A DNA stretch of 64,000 nt from Caenorhabditis elegans (Eukaryota > Nematoda > Chromadorea > Rhabditida > Rhabditidae): contig NC_003283.11 of the NCBI RefSeq assembly GCF_000002985.6, forward strand, positions 1,612,001 to 1,676,000, in the 5' to 3' direction. A program made the translations under genes and the position numbers. The notes under the pieces were generated by a model. That model did no database searches, was not told the DNA's origin, and was given only the letters and a program-made list of their open reading frames with translations. The number at the start of each line of letters is the position of its first letter. Position 1 is the stretch's first letter. Of the stretch, positions 1 to 12,433 are shown one piece after another.

Positions 1-676
1 TTTTAGCATTTTGTGTTCTCCCCAATGTTTGCACTGAATTTGGATGAAATGTCTTTTGATGCTAGCTGCTGGACAACTCTCCCGTTTGAAGAAATGCAAT
101 AGTAAGTTGGATATTTTTATATGAATATCATTTAAATTTTTAGTTTCTATGTTCCTAGAGAGCTGTTCTACGAAGATGCCGTATTGGAAATGATGGAAGT
201 GAAGCCAAATGACGTGGAGACGACATTTATCATTTGCAGTATTTGCTTTCACTTGACTGGTGAATTTTTTAAAAGTTCAAAAAAATTAGTTTAAAGTTAA
301 GCGCGTAGCAAATTCATTTTCCGGTGTTTGGATATCATTTCTTAACAGAAATTATGTTGTAACTTGTGGCTTTTAAAAGCCCAAACGAAATGACGAATGA
401 CTGTTGAAATTTTTTTTATTTTCAGGCAAACGATTCGGTGGCGAAATCCAAGAAAAGATGGACCACTTACAAGACGTTTTATCAAACGACCTTCACGAGT
501 ATTACCTGAAAAACAAAAACTCCATGTACCTTCGGAGGCTAAAACAGTTAATGAGAATCAAAGAGAATTTTCTGAAGCTGAGAAGTGCTCGAATGGATAA
601 ATATGAAATTGGCGGATTTTTCAACTCATTCAACCCACGAATTTCAAACCCGGAGTTTTTTGAGGTGTTATCTTAA
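1..676 (+). CDS. Nuclear hormone receptor, C-terminal ligand-binding part (partial, 5' end outside window)
   Basis: Three final exons of a supplementary nematode NHR are visible: 7-101, 144-259 and 426-676, each with a GT donor and AG acceptor and joined in frame, ending in TAA. The exon lengths (95, 116 and 251 nt) are the same as the last three exons of the NHRs at 7452-9517 and 10638-12433, and the first two match the one at 3763-5942, which proves the family assignment without the zinc finger. The encoded 153 residues are the end of the ligand-binding domain, with the family signature FGGEIQEKMDHLQ and an AF-2-like C-terminus. It is a putative ligand-regulated, nuclear transcription factor. 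It lies on the opposite strand to its paralogues, so the local array includes an inversion. The DNA-binding domain must lie upstream of base 1. Confidence 0.9.
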
Positions 677-802
677 CTGTATTTTCGATGTGAAGTTGTA
701 GTACTATTATTGTGTGCAACATTTTTTATACAAGGAAAACATCAGTCAAATATGTTTTGAACCTACATCATAGTAGATTTACTTTCAGACTTATGTTAAA
801 TT

Positions 803-2826
803 TCAAGGTTTCGAAATAGTGGCAATATGAGGTATAGGCTGAGTAGATCTTTTAGATCGTCGACTATCCTCAATTTTTGATTGTCTTCTAACTAAAATTT
901 CAATGACAATAATTGATTCAATTGCTCTTCCGACTTGCTTCAGCATTGCAGTAACTGGTCCTGTAGTCGTGTAGGCTATCAACGGAGAATTGGGAAACTC
1001 GTGAGCCACAAACGATGGAACAAAGTCGAAGAAGAAAATCAAAAAAGCGTCGAGAAGAGCTAGTCGATTGGCCTGAAATGTTTCCAAACTTGTTGAATTG
1101 ATATCATTATTTTAATTCTAAGACCTTACTCTTTTCGTAACTCCAGAGTTTTGCAGAGTTTTTGAAAAAAGCATTAGCTTAATGCAAAGAATTATTGTGA
1201 AGAATATGATCACAGGAAATATAACAGACTTATAAGTGGTCCACCAATTATATGCACAAGTATTCAAGGTGCATGGGAACGTTGTACAACTGTCTGGGAT
1301 ATGTTTTAAATTTTTTCCACAAATTATGAAAATAACAAAGTCCTCGACAATGAGAAATATAAATGGAGGAATGTAGAATAGTAGGTTTGAAATTCGAGGT
1401 CGAGCCACGTGATATTTAATAGGTAGGTAAGTTGCCTGTAATGGTTAAAGGGGGAGTAGAGTTGGTGGGTATTTTGCTTAAATAGACTAAAACTGGTCCA
1501 AAAACAACGAATTTCATAATGAGACTTCACAAAAAATTTCCAAAAATTTTTTATGGTAGGCCACAATTTCGAAAAAAAAAGAGCCACATTTTGCTAAAAT
1601 CTGAAATTTCTTGGCACAGCTGCTGGATTTTAGTTTTTCTGAAATTATCATTCTTTAATCCTTATTTTGGTAATTTATCTCGCGGAAATTTGTTGATTCA
1701 GACAACTTTTGAGCCGATAGGCATCCAAAAATTATCAAAATTGGATCAGCGAATTTCCACGAGATAAATTACCAAAATAAGTATTAGAGGGTGATAATTT
1801 CAGAAAAACTAAAATCCAGCAGCTGTGACATAGAAAAGTGTGCGAAATTTCAGATTTTAGCAAAATTTGGCTCTTTTTTTTCGAAATTTTGACCTACCAT
1901 AAAAAAATTTTTGGAAATTTTTTTGTGAAGTCTCATGACTTTCGGTGGTTTTGGACCAGTTTTAGTATATTTAAGCAAAACTCCCACAAACTCTACTCCC
2001 CCTTTAAGTTTTTGGTTCATAATAGTAAAATACGAAAATATCAAAGATTCGATAAATTTTAGGCTTGGTTAGACTTCATTTCCTCTTGATTTTTTGGATC
2101 AGAATTTTTCAATGTTTGAGTATTAAGAGGTGAGTGTTAAGTTCATTTGAATAATTTTTTTGTTTGCAAAGTTATTGAAAAAAAATGAAAGTAGAAAGTT
2201 CGTGTTTTGCTTTCCACGAAAGTTGTATTCTCATTAGCCCTTGTTAAGCTAGAAGAACAGCTAATGAGAAAGCTTTTTAGTATTTTTAGAACTTATAGAT
2301 CAGAATATCATCTATATTTACTTTAGAGATATCTGATTCTCATAGTCAGATATTTCAGTATTTTTTCCAGAATTTATGCAAAAAGCGCAAGTTATGAAAA
2401 GAAGACTACAAGTACTTAGTTATTTTCAACACAAACGTGACAACAATTTCAGCTCACCAAAAGTCTATCCATGACAATTATGAGAACTATAAAGGTTCTT
2501 GCAGCGCTTATATTTGAAAACGGTAGGCCTAACCAAAAAAGGTCAGAATTTGAAATGAAAAATGAAGAACCATATATTGTGAAGCCCAGGATGAAGAACG
2601 AGTATAAGAAGTCTTTAAAAAATTTGTTGAGTACAAATTTGTAAAATAAAAAAGCAGCAAACTTACAAGACAATCCGAACAAAACATCAATGTGAAATCG
2701 AAAATAAAACAAAACAATTTCCTTTCTTCTTTTTCTTGTGCTAAATATTAAGAATATATTTCCAAGGATTACCACAATCGAGGCAACAGTGCCAATAAAT
2801 GTAATAACAAACGCTGAGGTGTTCAT
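803..2826 (-). CDS. Serpentine chemoreceptor, srbc-type 7TM GPCR
   Basis: Four exons, 2667-2826, 2458-2612, 1130-1435 and 803-1072, give a 296-residue multi-pass membrane protein. The first helix is within residues 1-32. A MDRLL motif followed by a KYH-x-xRPR segment sits at the end of TM3, and the last part contains NRLALLDAFLIFFFDF, which I recognise from the srbc (serpentine receptor class BC) family; srbc is the best guess and a sister family is possible. Such proteins are presumed odorant or pheromone receptors in chemosensory neurons. The start is the ATG at 2826; a GTG 15 bases upstream is not used in worms. Intron 1 is 54 nt with a weak AAAG acceptor. Intron 2 is about 1 kb, much of it an inserted palindrome (1443-2008). 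No lesion seen. Confidence 0.85.
1443..2008. repeat. Palindromic (foldback) element inside the srbc intron 2
   Basis: The ends are inverted copies starting TTAAAGGGGGAGTAGAG and ending in its complement. The arms continue inward for more than 150 bases (for example the GGTCCAAAA and TTTTGGACC blocks at about 1495 and 1951), with a second inverted segment nearer the centre. No transposase ORF is present, so it is a non-autonomous MITE-like element. One end lies only about 7 bases from the acceptor AG used by srbc exon 3. Confidence 0.8.
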
Positions 2827-3130
2827 GGAGAGAGGGTACACTGAAAGTATTTTTTGTGCATCTCACAGACTTTACGCACCAGGCGTGAGAGCTTGTCTCA
2901 TTAGTTGGGGAGGGGAAAACCCAAAGAATAAAGAACTTCAGACTTATGACAGTCAGAATGAGCCAGCATGTGAGAACTTCGGGAATGTTTGTAAGATCGC
3001 CTAGAGTTTTTAGTATAGTGATTTGTAGGTTTTGAGAATATACTCACAATGATCGTGTGAGTTTGTAGTGTTAGATCAATCGGATCAGAGCTTTTCAGAA
3101 CTTGAAGTATAGTATATTATAAAACAAAAT

Positions 3131-3249
3131 TGAGAACGAAAAACTCCAAGAGCACTACACGGCCGATGAATTTTCCTTGTCCGTGCTTTCGTTAGGCCAT
3201 TTTTTGAATTGGCAAACCGAGTTTTCTAGTCCCCGGAATTTTAATTTAG
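3131..3249. repeat. Dispersed repeat copy A1 (CTACACGGCCGATGA family)
   Basis: Contains CTACACGGCCGATGA, then a TTTTCC-x-TGTCCG block, a GGCCATTTTTTG block and AATTTAGGCC. The same ordered blocks recur at 42803-42907, so this is one of two diverged copies of a dispersed repeat. Confidence 0.75.
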
Positions 3250-3375
3250 GCCACCAGCGAGCTCGTGACTGCATATATTGTCTGGGCCTTAAAAAAGTCA
3301 CTCATACAAAGGAACCTATTCACACCACGGGGACAGAGTCCTTGTGATATTTTTTGGTACGTATATATTGGTTTC

Positions 3376-3540
3376 AGGCTGTCTCATCGCGGGTTGATCT
3401 ACCAAAAATGCGGGAATAATTTTCCAGAAAAATTGTGACGTCAGCACGCTCTTAACCATACAAAATCAGATGAGATGTCTGAGTTTCTTCCCCGCATTTT
3501 TTGAAGATCAAAGCGAAATAGGACTTTCTGAATCCACGTG
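3376..3540. repeat. Dispersed palindrome-like repeat copy B1 (GACGTCAGCACG family)
   Basis: Ordered blocks AGGCTGTC, AATGCGGGAATAA, TGTGACGTCAGCACG, CCCGCATTTTTTG and CCACGTGG recur in diverged form at 38400-38569. I recognise this as a high-copy Caenorhabditis repeat; both copies here are decayed. Confidence 0.75.
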
Positions 3541-3762
3541 GTATAGTAGATTATTACGGCGGTCGACAATTTCCGAGTTTAGCCACTCACTATACCTTTT
3601 CTACATTTTACAACTTGCTGTTCTGTCACAAAATGGCCAGGAAAGTCGTTTACTTGCGCCCCTCTGATTTGTGAACAGGGACCTATATCTGCCTATTATA
3701 TAAAATCGTAAAAAGTTAGTTTCAGAAAAACATATTTTATTTTTAAAAAATAGAGATCATTC

Positions 3763-5942
3763 TCAACAGGGAACATGAAAGTATTCTTGGTGCGTACATT
3801 GAGAAAACTCCATATTGATGACTTTAAAGACTCCGCCAATTTCATACTTCTCGAGCCGAATATTCCTGAGCTTCACAAAAGTGTCCTTGATTTTTAGCAA
3901 CTGTTTCAGTCGCAAAAGATACATGGGAAAATTATTTTTGCAATAATAATCGTGGAGATCACTGGCCAAAACATCTTGTAAATGGCCCATTTCTTCTTCA
4001 ATATCACCTCCGAAGTGTTTGCCTAGAATATTTTAGATTTAAAATAAATAATTTTAAAAAAAATATATCTCACCTGTAATATGAAAACAAATCGCACATA
4101 TGAGATAAGTTAATTCAATATCACTGGGTTGCATCTCCACCATTTTAGAAATGGCTTCATCGTAGTATACTTCATTTGGAGAGAAAAAGCTGAACTTTTG
4201 AATTTTTTAAATTTTTAAAGCTGAACAACTCACTAGCGCATTTGTTCGAATGAATATTTAGAAAAGCAGCTTAGATCAATGTGCACATTGCCAAAGTTCA
4301 GTTTTGTGTCAGAGGAGAACATTAATTGCTGAAACAGATATTCTAGTGATGGTAAAATCCCAAAAAAAGTGATTTTTCGAACAAAAAAACTCACTTCTTT
4401 CCCACAGCTTCCCCGAATCCTCATTTTAGCTGTTGCTGTCATATGCTCCAAGCGTCCCCAATTAAACCAGACAGTTCTCAAAATTTTAATTTTGACGTCA
4501 TCATCAAAGCTCTGTATTTTTTTGGAGCACGCCAACCATTTTGCTGTTGCACACATAGCTTTTTCAAATTGCTTCATATGGTCAGCGATTGTAATGAACT
4601 TTTTTTCCAGAACATTTTCTTTTTGCGACGATTGAATGTCTTGTAATCCAAGTGATAATTGCTCCAAGTTTGACATATCGCCATCTTTTCTTATTAAAAC
4701 TGGATTCAGAATGTAGTTGGTAGCTTTGTCAACCAATAGGGATATATCGACAACTGGACATGCATTTGGTTCACTTCGATTTTCAAGTAGAATAATTAAA
4801 TTACTGATGCCAAGAAGTGATTCTACAGTCTGATATATTAGCGCAAATTTCTTGAAGCGAATAAATTTGAATTGTCATTAAAGTAAAATTTTTGTGTAGT
4901 TTTGCAAATGTTATTTCAAGAAAAAAAATTTGCAAAATTAAAGCATCAATTTAAACAAAAATGCGATGAAAATCAAAACACAAAAATGCTATAAATGTTT
5001 GCAGCGAAACTCGAAACTTAAAAAAAAAGTCAAGTTTATGGCAGAAAATTCAACTATTCCAAAACTTAAGGAAATTACAAGTTACAGAAAATTAGAAAAT
5101 TAATTCGAACATAATTAAATGTTTAGAAAAAATTTTGCAAAAGTAAAAAAAGATGTTCTCACAAATTTTAGGGATATTCACAATTCATTGCCCTCTAAAA
5201 ATTTTGGTATGAAATTTATAGTTTTTATTCCAAAAAAAAATCGCGGGGATCAAAAATATAGCTTTTCAAAACATATATTGGCAGGAAATTCAATGTCTAA
5301 CTTTTTGAAAAAAAAATGTTATTCTGAAGTTTAAAATTCAAAAAAATTGTTGCAAGTTTTGCGATATTTAGAGGTTTCAGTTATTCAAAAATGCACCATA
5401 ATTAAAAGTTTACATTTAAAATTTCTAAAAATATATCAGATTACTCACATTTGGAATAGCATTTTTATTTTTCATGTTTCGATTCACATTTGTAGAGCTC
5501 AAAAGTGACGTTTTATTAGCATCACGGTCGTATTGTATGTCTGAATTTTGAACTTTATACCTTCCAAAAAATTATCTCAACTTACTCCTACTGTTCATCC
5601 CCGCCTCCGAGCATTTTGCTAATCGACATTTTTTGCAAAACCATCGTCCGCCCTTAGTTGGTACACACCGTCCGTTTGACAATCGACACTTTCTTTCAGT
5701 AACCAGAGAAAAATGCGCACGTCTGTAAGAGAAACTAATGATGAAAAACTACAAGAATTCCAAAAAAAAACTAACCGGAAAAACGCCGAGCACGCCCGAC
5801 ATGTGAATGCTCCAAAGTGAAACCCATGTCCTGGTTGGTCACAAACACGGCATTTTTCGTGAATTAAAGATATTCCTAACTCAACCAAGCTTGGCAGTGA
5901 GTTATTTTGTGATGAGGACGATGGTGAACATGTCCTATCCAT
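3763..5942 (-). CDS. Supplementary nuclear hormone receptor (433 aa)
   Basis: Seven exons: 5776-5942, 5586-5722, 5449-5540, 4395-4829, 4234-4328, 4074-4189 and 3763-4022, totalling 1,302 nt in frame. The C4 DNA-binding domain starts near residue 31 with C-x2-C-x13-C-x2-C (C31, C34, C48, C51) and P-box CRACSAFFR; the second finger is C68/C75/C85/C88. Residues about 150-433 are the ligand-binding domain with VWFNWGRLE and FGGDIEEEMGHLQ signatures. It is a nuclear transcription factor of the HNF4-derived nematode NHR expansion, with unknown ligand. The ATG at 5942 is the first in frame and is followed by a Ser-rich leader. Intron 3 (4830-5448) is AT-rich with no repeat recognised. The neighbours are close paralogues in the same orientation; the large gaps argue against an operon. 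Confidence 0.93.
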
Positions 5943-7451
5943 TATGGAGGGTCAGAGAACTTAGGTAAAAATGAATTTTACAAATCCAAAAGGACACGTT
6001 ATTTGCCCAGCGCGTCTTTGCATAGATAAGAGACATAGAGATTGAGAGAAAAGATAGTAACGGGCGGTTAAATAATGCTCAACGGAACAGTGTGAGAGGT
6101 CGAAGAAGAACCAAAATGCTGCTGATCAATCAACCTTTGGAGGCCGAGTTTTAAACGGAATAGTTATCCTGTAGAGAGCGTCTTTTATATAGGCTTAAAA
6201 TGTACGAAACGTACGCCGTTCCTAAAGACTTCTGATAATTCTGAAAAAAAATTAGCGGAACCCAGAAAATGTCGGGCGCTTTTCAAATCACGTTACCGGG
6301 GAGGGTCTGCTATTTTCAAATCTTCAAAGTTTTCGATTTGTTCACATTTGTTAGGACTGTGAATTTCAGAATCTAATTGAACAAAAACAGATAAATAGGC
6401 GGTAGTCAGGCTGATTCATAGGAAAAATTCCTGCGTTCCTGCAGAGTTCAGGAAATTTTTAAACTATACAAATCATAGATTTTTCATAAAATCATAAGCA
6501 AATTGAAAAAAGTGGGCAGAGATAGTTGAATGAAAAGTACCTTAATATTGGGTTAAGGGCCAATGTAAGACCACTGAGATCAACTTTGGTCACGCACAAA
6601 TATTTATTGACGTTGGAAATGTAACGTTCTTCACACTAACCCTAAATCGGTGCCTTATCGACCACGGACATCTTACCGATGAGACGTCCGATAGTACAAA
6701 AACATACTTATTCGAAAAAACTAGAAAACTGATGATTATATGTAATAAACATGATCTGTTTAATTGAGCAGAAGTTTTTTGTCAATGGATTTACCTTTGA
6801 AAGACCCAAAAGAACCTGCCTGCTTGTTGTATTAAAAACATATGAATTGTGAATTTTTTAATATTTATATTATTCTATTTTTGTGTCTTGTAACTCCTTA
6901 ATCTCACACATGATTCGACGTACTTCATTCAATTTACAAAGCCTTTTCAAAAAAAAGTACATAATTATTTTTCATAAATCTATTTGTTTTGCATTCTTTT
7001 TTTTCATCTATAGTTGTATGCTAGAAAACTATAATACCTCTCCAAGAAATATTTATTTATAGATCTTGCAAAAAATGGGGAATAAACTACACTCCTTTAT
7101 AGATAGATAGATTTAATTTCAGAAAATGACTTTGTACATTCCCGCGCATAATTTTATAACGTATTGAGTAAAAATGTACAGTTAAATTTGTTAAAAATGT
7201 TCATTAAGTAGAAAAAAGTATTAAGTAGAGAATTAAAATCGTTGAAAATGTTATCTAAAAAATCTAGTATTCAGTAATAAATATTCATTGTGAAACTATT
7301 TGAAATTACTCAAGTAGTCTCTCTTCGGCAAATTTAGCATACGGCAAGTTCAGCAAATTTGCCGCACACCTGGATTGTTTCAGAAAAAAAATTGTATTGG
7401 CTTTTCGAGTAGAAGAAAATATTATCAATTTATTATTTTAAAAAGCTCTCT
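5943..7451. other. Intergenic region, no gene recognised
   Basis: About 1.5 kb between two tandem NHR genes, containing the promoter of the gene at 3763-5942. The only structured element seen is a short fragment at 7323-7373 of the CGGCAAATTTGCCG repeat, which recurs near 44240-44400, 51295-51345 and 63820-63993. No conserved open frame, RNA gene or long inverted repeat was found. Confidence 0.5.
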
Positions 7452-9517
7452 TTAAGCAGGAATCATGAAAAACTCGGGATTTGACAAGTTCGTATGAAAC
7501 GCCTCAAATATTCCTGCAATCTTATATTTTTCACAGCGTTTATATCGAAGCTTGAGGAACTTTTCCTTGATTTTCATCAACTGCTTGAGTCGCAAAGAGT
7601 ACATCGTCATATTTTTCTTTAGATAATACTCGTGAAGTTCATCCGATAAGAGATCTTGCAGTTGATCCATTTCTTCTTGAACTTGCCCACCAAATTGTTT
7701 TCCTGGAAATTTTCAGAGTGAAATTTTTTGCGAAACCAGATACCTGTTAGATGGAAGCACATAAGGCTTATAATGAAAGTAGTTTCCATATTGTCAGGTT
7801 GTACTTCTTCCATTTCACAAATCACCTCATCGTAAAACATTTCAGTCGGTATAAAAAAGCTGAAATTTTTTCCCTGTTATTTTCTAACTTGCGTCAAGAA
7901 ATCTCACTATTTCATTTCCTCGAATGTATAATTTGACCAGAAGCTCAAATCAGAAGACATTTCATCGTAGTCAAGTAGTATATTATTCGAAAATACAAAC
8001 TGCTGAAACTCAATTGTGTTTGCAGAAACTTAAAAGCATTTCGATTAACAAACCTTTTTCCCACACTTCCGTTTATTCCTCATTTTTGCCGTCGTTGCGA
8101 TTCGTTCTAACCGTCCCCAGTTGAACCAAATACATTGCAAAATTTGTATTTTCAATTCATCATCCAAATTTCGAATTCTATCCGAATATGACAGCCATTT
8201 TGCCGCTGCACACATGTATGTTTGAAAATCATTCAAGTGATCGTTTGCAGATAGACGGACGATTTGCGAAACACTTTCTTTTTGAGTCCACTGAAACTCG
8301 TCTAATCCTTGAGTCAGCTGCTCTAAGTTGCTCATCTTTTTAATTTTTCGGACTGATATTGGCGTGAGGATTGATGACAATGCCTTGTCCACAAGTTGTG
8401 ATATATCAATAAATGGGAATTGTTTATTTTCGTCGGCATATGTAAAAATCATGATAGGATTTATGCCAAGCGCTGATTCGACCGTCTGAAATTTGTTTAG
8501 GTGTTTTTAATTGTTATTGGAAAAGTTTGTGAAATTTATATGTGTAATATGAAATTGCGTGTTTTACATTCTGGCACAAAATCCTCTGATCGGTTTCGTC
8601 TAGCGTTCGCCCTGCTTTTCCGAGTGCAGTTGGTGGTGTTTGAAAAACGTTTTTAACATTGTATATTACGTGTCGTTGGTTTGATGAGAACTGCTGAAAC
8701 GTCTGCGTCTCTCTTCTCCACACGCTCTCTCGCCATAGGCGTTTTGAATAGACGTTAGACAGCGTGCGAGAAAAAGAGACGCAGGTGCTTTTTGCGCGTA
8801 AGATGTGGCGATTTTTCTCACTCGAACATGGATACGTGATACAATGTTTCCGTCCGAGTGCTAAAAGCGGGCTCCGCGCAGACTTTGTATGCCTATTTTA
8901 CGTCTGCATGGAAGATTTTTATATTGATACTTTTGCTGCGTTTTCATGCGATGAAAACTATGTGTAATTGAATATTCAAACAACTTTTTTAAATGTTCAA
9001 GATCTCACCATTGGAACAGAAACTCGATCGGCGACTCTTTTCGCTACTGATTTATTTTTCAAAAAAGAAGCCGACGATTTGAATGCATCTCGATCATATT
9101 GAATATCTGAAATTATTAATTTATGACTGAAAATATACAATCCGAAACATACTTGTAGTGGTCATTCCCAGTTCCAAACATTTGTCAAAACGACACTTCT
9201 TACAGAACCATCTCCCATTTTTATTCGGCTGACAAGATCCTGACAACAGTCGGCATTTTCTCTGATCGAGTGCCAATGAAAAATGGCATCGTCTAATGAA
9301 ATTAGTTCAATCAATATTTTTTAAAGGATGGATTAACCAACCGAAAAAACGCAGCACATGCACGACAAATAAACGCTCCAAAATGATAGCCATGACCAGG
9401 TTGGTAGCAAATTTGGCATTTTTCGAGAACTTGATCGATGTCTAATACAGCCGGCGGTGAAGAATAATTGGAACTTGTCGACGATGAGGCAGAACAGAAA
9501 TCGATAGAATTTTGCAT
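7452..9517 (-). CDS. Supplementary nuclear hormone receptor (435 aa)
   Basis: Seven exons: 9342-9517, 9153-9292, 9009-9106, 8054-8485, 7908-8002, 7744-7859 and 7452-7702, total 1,308 nt in frame. The first zinc finger has C34, C37, C51 and C54 with P-box CRACAAFFRR; the second follows with GRWFCKKCR. The A-to-D linker is basic and Ser-rich (AKRVADRVS). The ligand-binding domain carries WFNWGRLERIATTAKMR and ends FFMIPA. Intron phases and the last three exon lengths (95, 116, 251 nt) match the paralogue at 10638-12433. The start at 9517 is chosen because the residues are Ser-rich leader as in neighbours and an in-frame ATG further upstream would add an unrelated hydrophobic stretch. Intron 3 (8486-9008) holds a GC-richer inverted repeat. 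Ligand and targets unknown. Confidence 0.93.
8690..8795. repeat. Inverted repeat inside NHR intron
   Basis: The left arm ACGTCTGCGTCTCTCTT near 8699 is complementary to AAGAGACGCAGGTG near 8775, with the CACGCTCTC and GCGTGCGAG blocks between. The sequence is locally GC-rich compared with its surroundings, which fits a small inserted palindromic repeat. Confidence 0.6.
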
Positions 9518-10637
9518 TTTCTGTAAAGAAATGTGCTTTAAACAAAATTTTAAAACTGAGGTGAGGGAAAAAGGAAAGTGAGATACAAAGAATTGTTTGC
9601 CAAGAACAAGCAATGCGGAGAATATTATATTCAAGTGAGAGAAATAGAGTGAACAACGAAAAAGTTTTAGTTAACACATGACTCAACAGAATATTTACGA
9701 GATTTATTGCGAAATAGGTTACTTGGCAACAAAATGATTTTTTTCAATCAGAAGATTACAATTAGTTACGTAGAGAACCGAATAAACTCAGAAAACTATT
9801 TGATAAGGTATCAGAAAACATAGAATGCAATAATCAAACTAGGGTACATATGTTAGTCTTAAACTCTCGAAAATTGCATCGAATTTGTCAAATTGTCAAT
9901 CAATATATAGACAAGGAAAATCTAGGGAATTAACAGAGTTCACTCCAAATTAAAGAAGATGAGGAACTTTATGAGCTAAAAAGCGGAATGTTATCAAAGA
10001 GTGCATGTAAAGTCGGCTGACAAAAAGTTTGGTCTGCACTTACATTTTGAACTTTGGTCAAATGGAAGAACTGTAATCTTGTACTACCAATACATTTTTT
10101 TCGAAAAGGTATACATTTTTGGAATTGATTTTTCAATAAAAATAATACGTTTATGTTTTTAAACATTTTTGCAAAAAGCTGAAAAGAAGCAAATTCTGCA
10201 TACTATCCTTTTTTTAATCGGCAGATTTATACAGATATAAATGTGTCTCTAGTGAAAGGACATATATTATTGGCAAAATAAAACCAAATAGAATTTATCT
10301 ACACCAAAAAAAAACTGGGTTTGAGCTGAACTGATTTTTTTGATCATAGTCAAAAAATTTTTGTCGTTATGATATCATATGAATTCATACTGCTTCATTG
10401 AACCATAGATAAGAAACATTTTGATAGATCTTAAGAAGAAGTCAAAAAAGTAATTTTGTGATCATTAAACTTTCAGTTAAAAAAAATTTGGTTGGGAAAT
10501 TATAGTTGTATGGAAACTACTCTTATCACAATTCGATTCGATTTAGAAATTCGAAAATAAGATGCCAAAATGATAATTCCACTAATTTTTCATACTTTTG
10601 TATTAACAGACATGTATTGCAATAAAAATAAAATATA
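9518..10637. other. Intergenic region, no gene recognised
   Basis: 1.1 kb of AT-rich sequence between tandem NHR genes, including the promoter of the gene at 7452-9517. No repeat, RNA or coding signature was seen. Confidence 0.5.
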
Positions 10638-12433
10638 TTAGATAGGAACGGTGAAAAACTCTAAGTTAGAAATTGGACGGTTGAAAACATTGAAGACCCC
10701 TGCAATCTTGTACTTTTCCATTCGAATGTTCAAATTTCTCAAAAACATTTCCTTCACTCGCATCAGCTGTTTGATTCGCAATAGGTATTTTGGCATCTTG
10801 TTATTGATGTAATATTCATGTAGGTCGTTTGACAAAATGTCTTGAAATTGTTCCATTTCTTCTTGAATTAAGCCGCCATATCGTTTGCCTTCAAAAATAT
10901 TTCTTTTAATTGCAAGGAACTGTTTTTCATGAAAACTTGAAATTCTCCTTAAAAAACTCACGCTTATTTTTTGGTGTGTCTTGGAAAAATAAAATTTTTA
11001 CCTGTTAACTGAAGGCATACAACAGACATCAAATAAGTGGTCTCAACATCATCTGGCTGTACCTTTACCAACTCGGATATAACATCCTCGTGGAACATTT
11101 CACGGGGAATGAAAAAGCTGAAAACACGACCTAAATTCAGAATATGCCCAACCGAAACTCACTATTTCATTTCTTCGAATGGGTATGTAGAACAATAATC
11201 TAGATCAGATGAGAAATTATCGTAGACAATAAGTGTATCAGATGTCAAAAAAAATTGCTGAAAAAATGAAAAGGTTTTGACTTTTCAGATCTTTCAATTG
11301 AAGCTACCTCTTTCTCACATTTTCCTATAATCCTCATTTTTGCTGTCATCACTATGCCTTCAAGACGTCCCCAAATACACCATATTGCTTGGAGAACTTT
11401 GATTTTTTGCATGTCACTATAAGTTTTAAACCTATCTGAGTAACCCAACCATACTGCAGCGCTACACATGCTGCTATTAAAATGTTGTGTTTGATGTGCC
11501 AAGGTGATGTGATCAATTTTAGGTATGTTCTCTTTTTGACCTGATTGGAGATTTTTAAACCCCGATGTCAGTTGCTCCAAGTTACTTGTCGAGTCAATAT
11601 TTCTGATCATTGCAGGGTTCAGTAGTTTAGCTACAGCTTTCTTGACAATTTGAGAAATATCGATGCATTTTGAACTTTTTTCGCGTCTATTGGAAAACGA
11701 AACAAGAGGACTAATACAAAGTTGCGATTCCACTGTCTGAATTAAGATAAAAATTTGATAATTTAATGTTTTCAAAATTCCAAAAATTCTTACGTTCGGA
11801 ATCTGAAGATGACGATTATTTTTTGAACTTTTAAGTATAGATTCGAACTTGTCCCGATCATATTGAATATCTGCAAGAAAAAACAAATTTAGAATATTGT
11901 TTTACAGGCTAAGAAAACTCAAAAAAAAGGACTTACTCTCGGGGGACATTCCAATGCTCAAACATCTAGTTAGCCGGCACGTTTTGCAAAACCAGCGTCC
12001 ATCTATTTTCGGTTTGCAATTACTATTATTTCGACATTTGTGGGTTGGTCGTGGTGAAAAGTGACACCTCCTGGAATACATTTTAAGGTGAAAGTAAAGG
12101 TTTAAGATTTTTTAGTTTTGTTGTTAAGCTAAAAATGAGCAAAAAATAGCAAAAAAAAAACTAAAAAATTTATACGATAGAAGTTTGCTACTTTTCATAA
12201 TTTCATGAAAAATACAACCCAGAAGCTGGCAGTTTTCAATTTTAACACACAAAAAACTTGCTCTTAGAAATGCTCACAATCCTGAAAAATGCAGCGCATG
12301 CTCTACAGGTGTATGCACCAAAATGGATGCCATGGCCGGGTAGGAAGCACACTTGACACTTTATAGCACCAAGCTCAGAAGCTGAGACCGGGTCAGTTTG
12401 TAAAGATGAGCAAAATACAGTTGAGTCATCCAT
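10638..12433 (-). CDS. Supplementary nuclear hormone receptor with a defective first splice donor (417 aa if joined)
   Basis: Exons: 12282-12433, 11937-12070, 11794-11870, 11308-11736, 11163-11257, 11002-11117 and 10638-10888, total 1,254 nt in frame. The zinc finger starts at C26/C29/C43/C46 (P-box CRACAAFFR) and the second finger carries GRWFCKTCRLTRC. The ligand-binding domain shows WCIWGRLEG and YGGLIQEEMEQFQ. Oddity: the junction after exon 1 that keeps the frame reads TTCAG then GATTGTGAGC, with GA where GT is expected. The nearby true GT (after ATT) puts exon 2 out of frame and runs into a stop. So exon 1 either uses a non-canonical donor or this copy is damaged. The last acceptor is GAAG rather than TTTCAG. 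The rest of the gene looks intact and constrained. Confidence 0.8.

Larger units (their letters stand above)
2827..3762. other. Intergenic region with two decayed dispersed repeats
   Basis: Divergence zone upstream of the srbc gene and downstream of the NHR at 3763. It holds a repeat fragment at 3131-3249 with a relative at 42803-42907, and a second at 3376-3540 with a relative at 38400-38569. No gene was recognised; the open frame at 2738-3004 on the plus strand has no family features. Confidence 0.6.

Noticed and set aside
8764-8967. 67-codon plus-strand frame in an NHR intron
   Set aside because: Lies within an intron of a well-supported minus-strand gene and partly in an inverted repeat.
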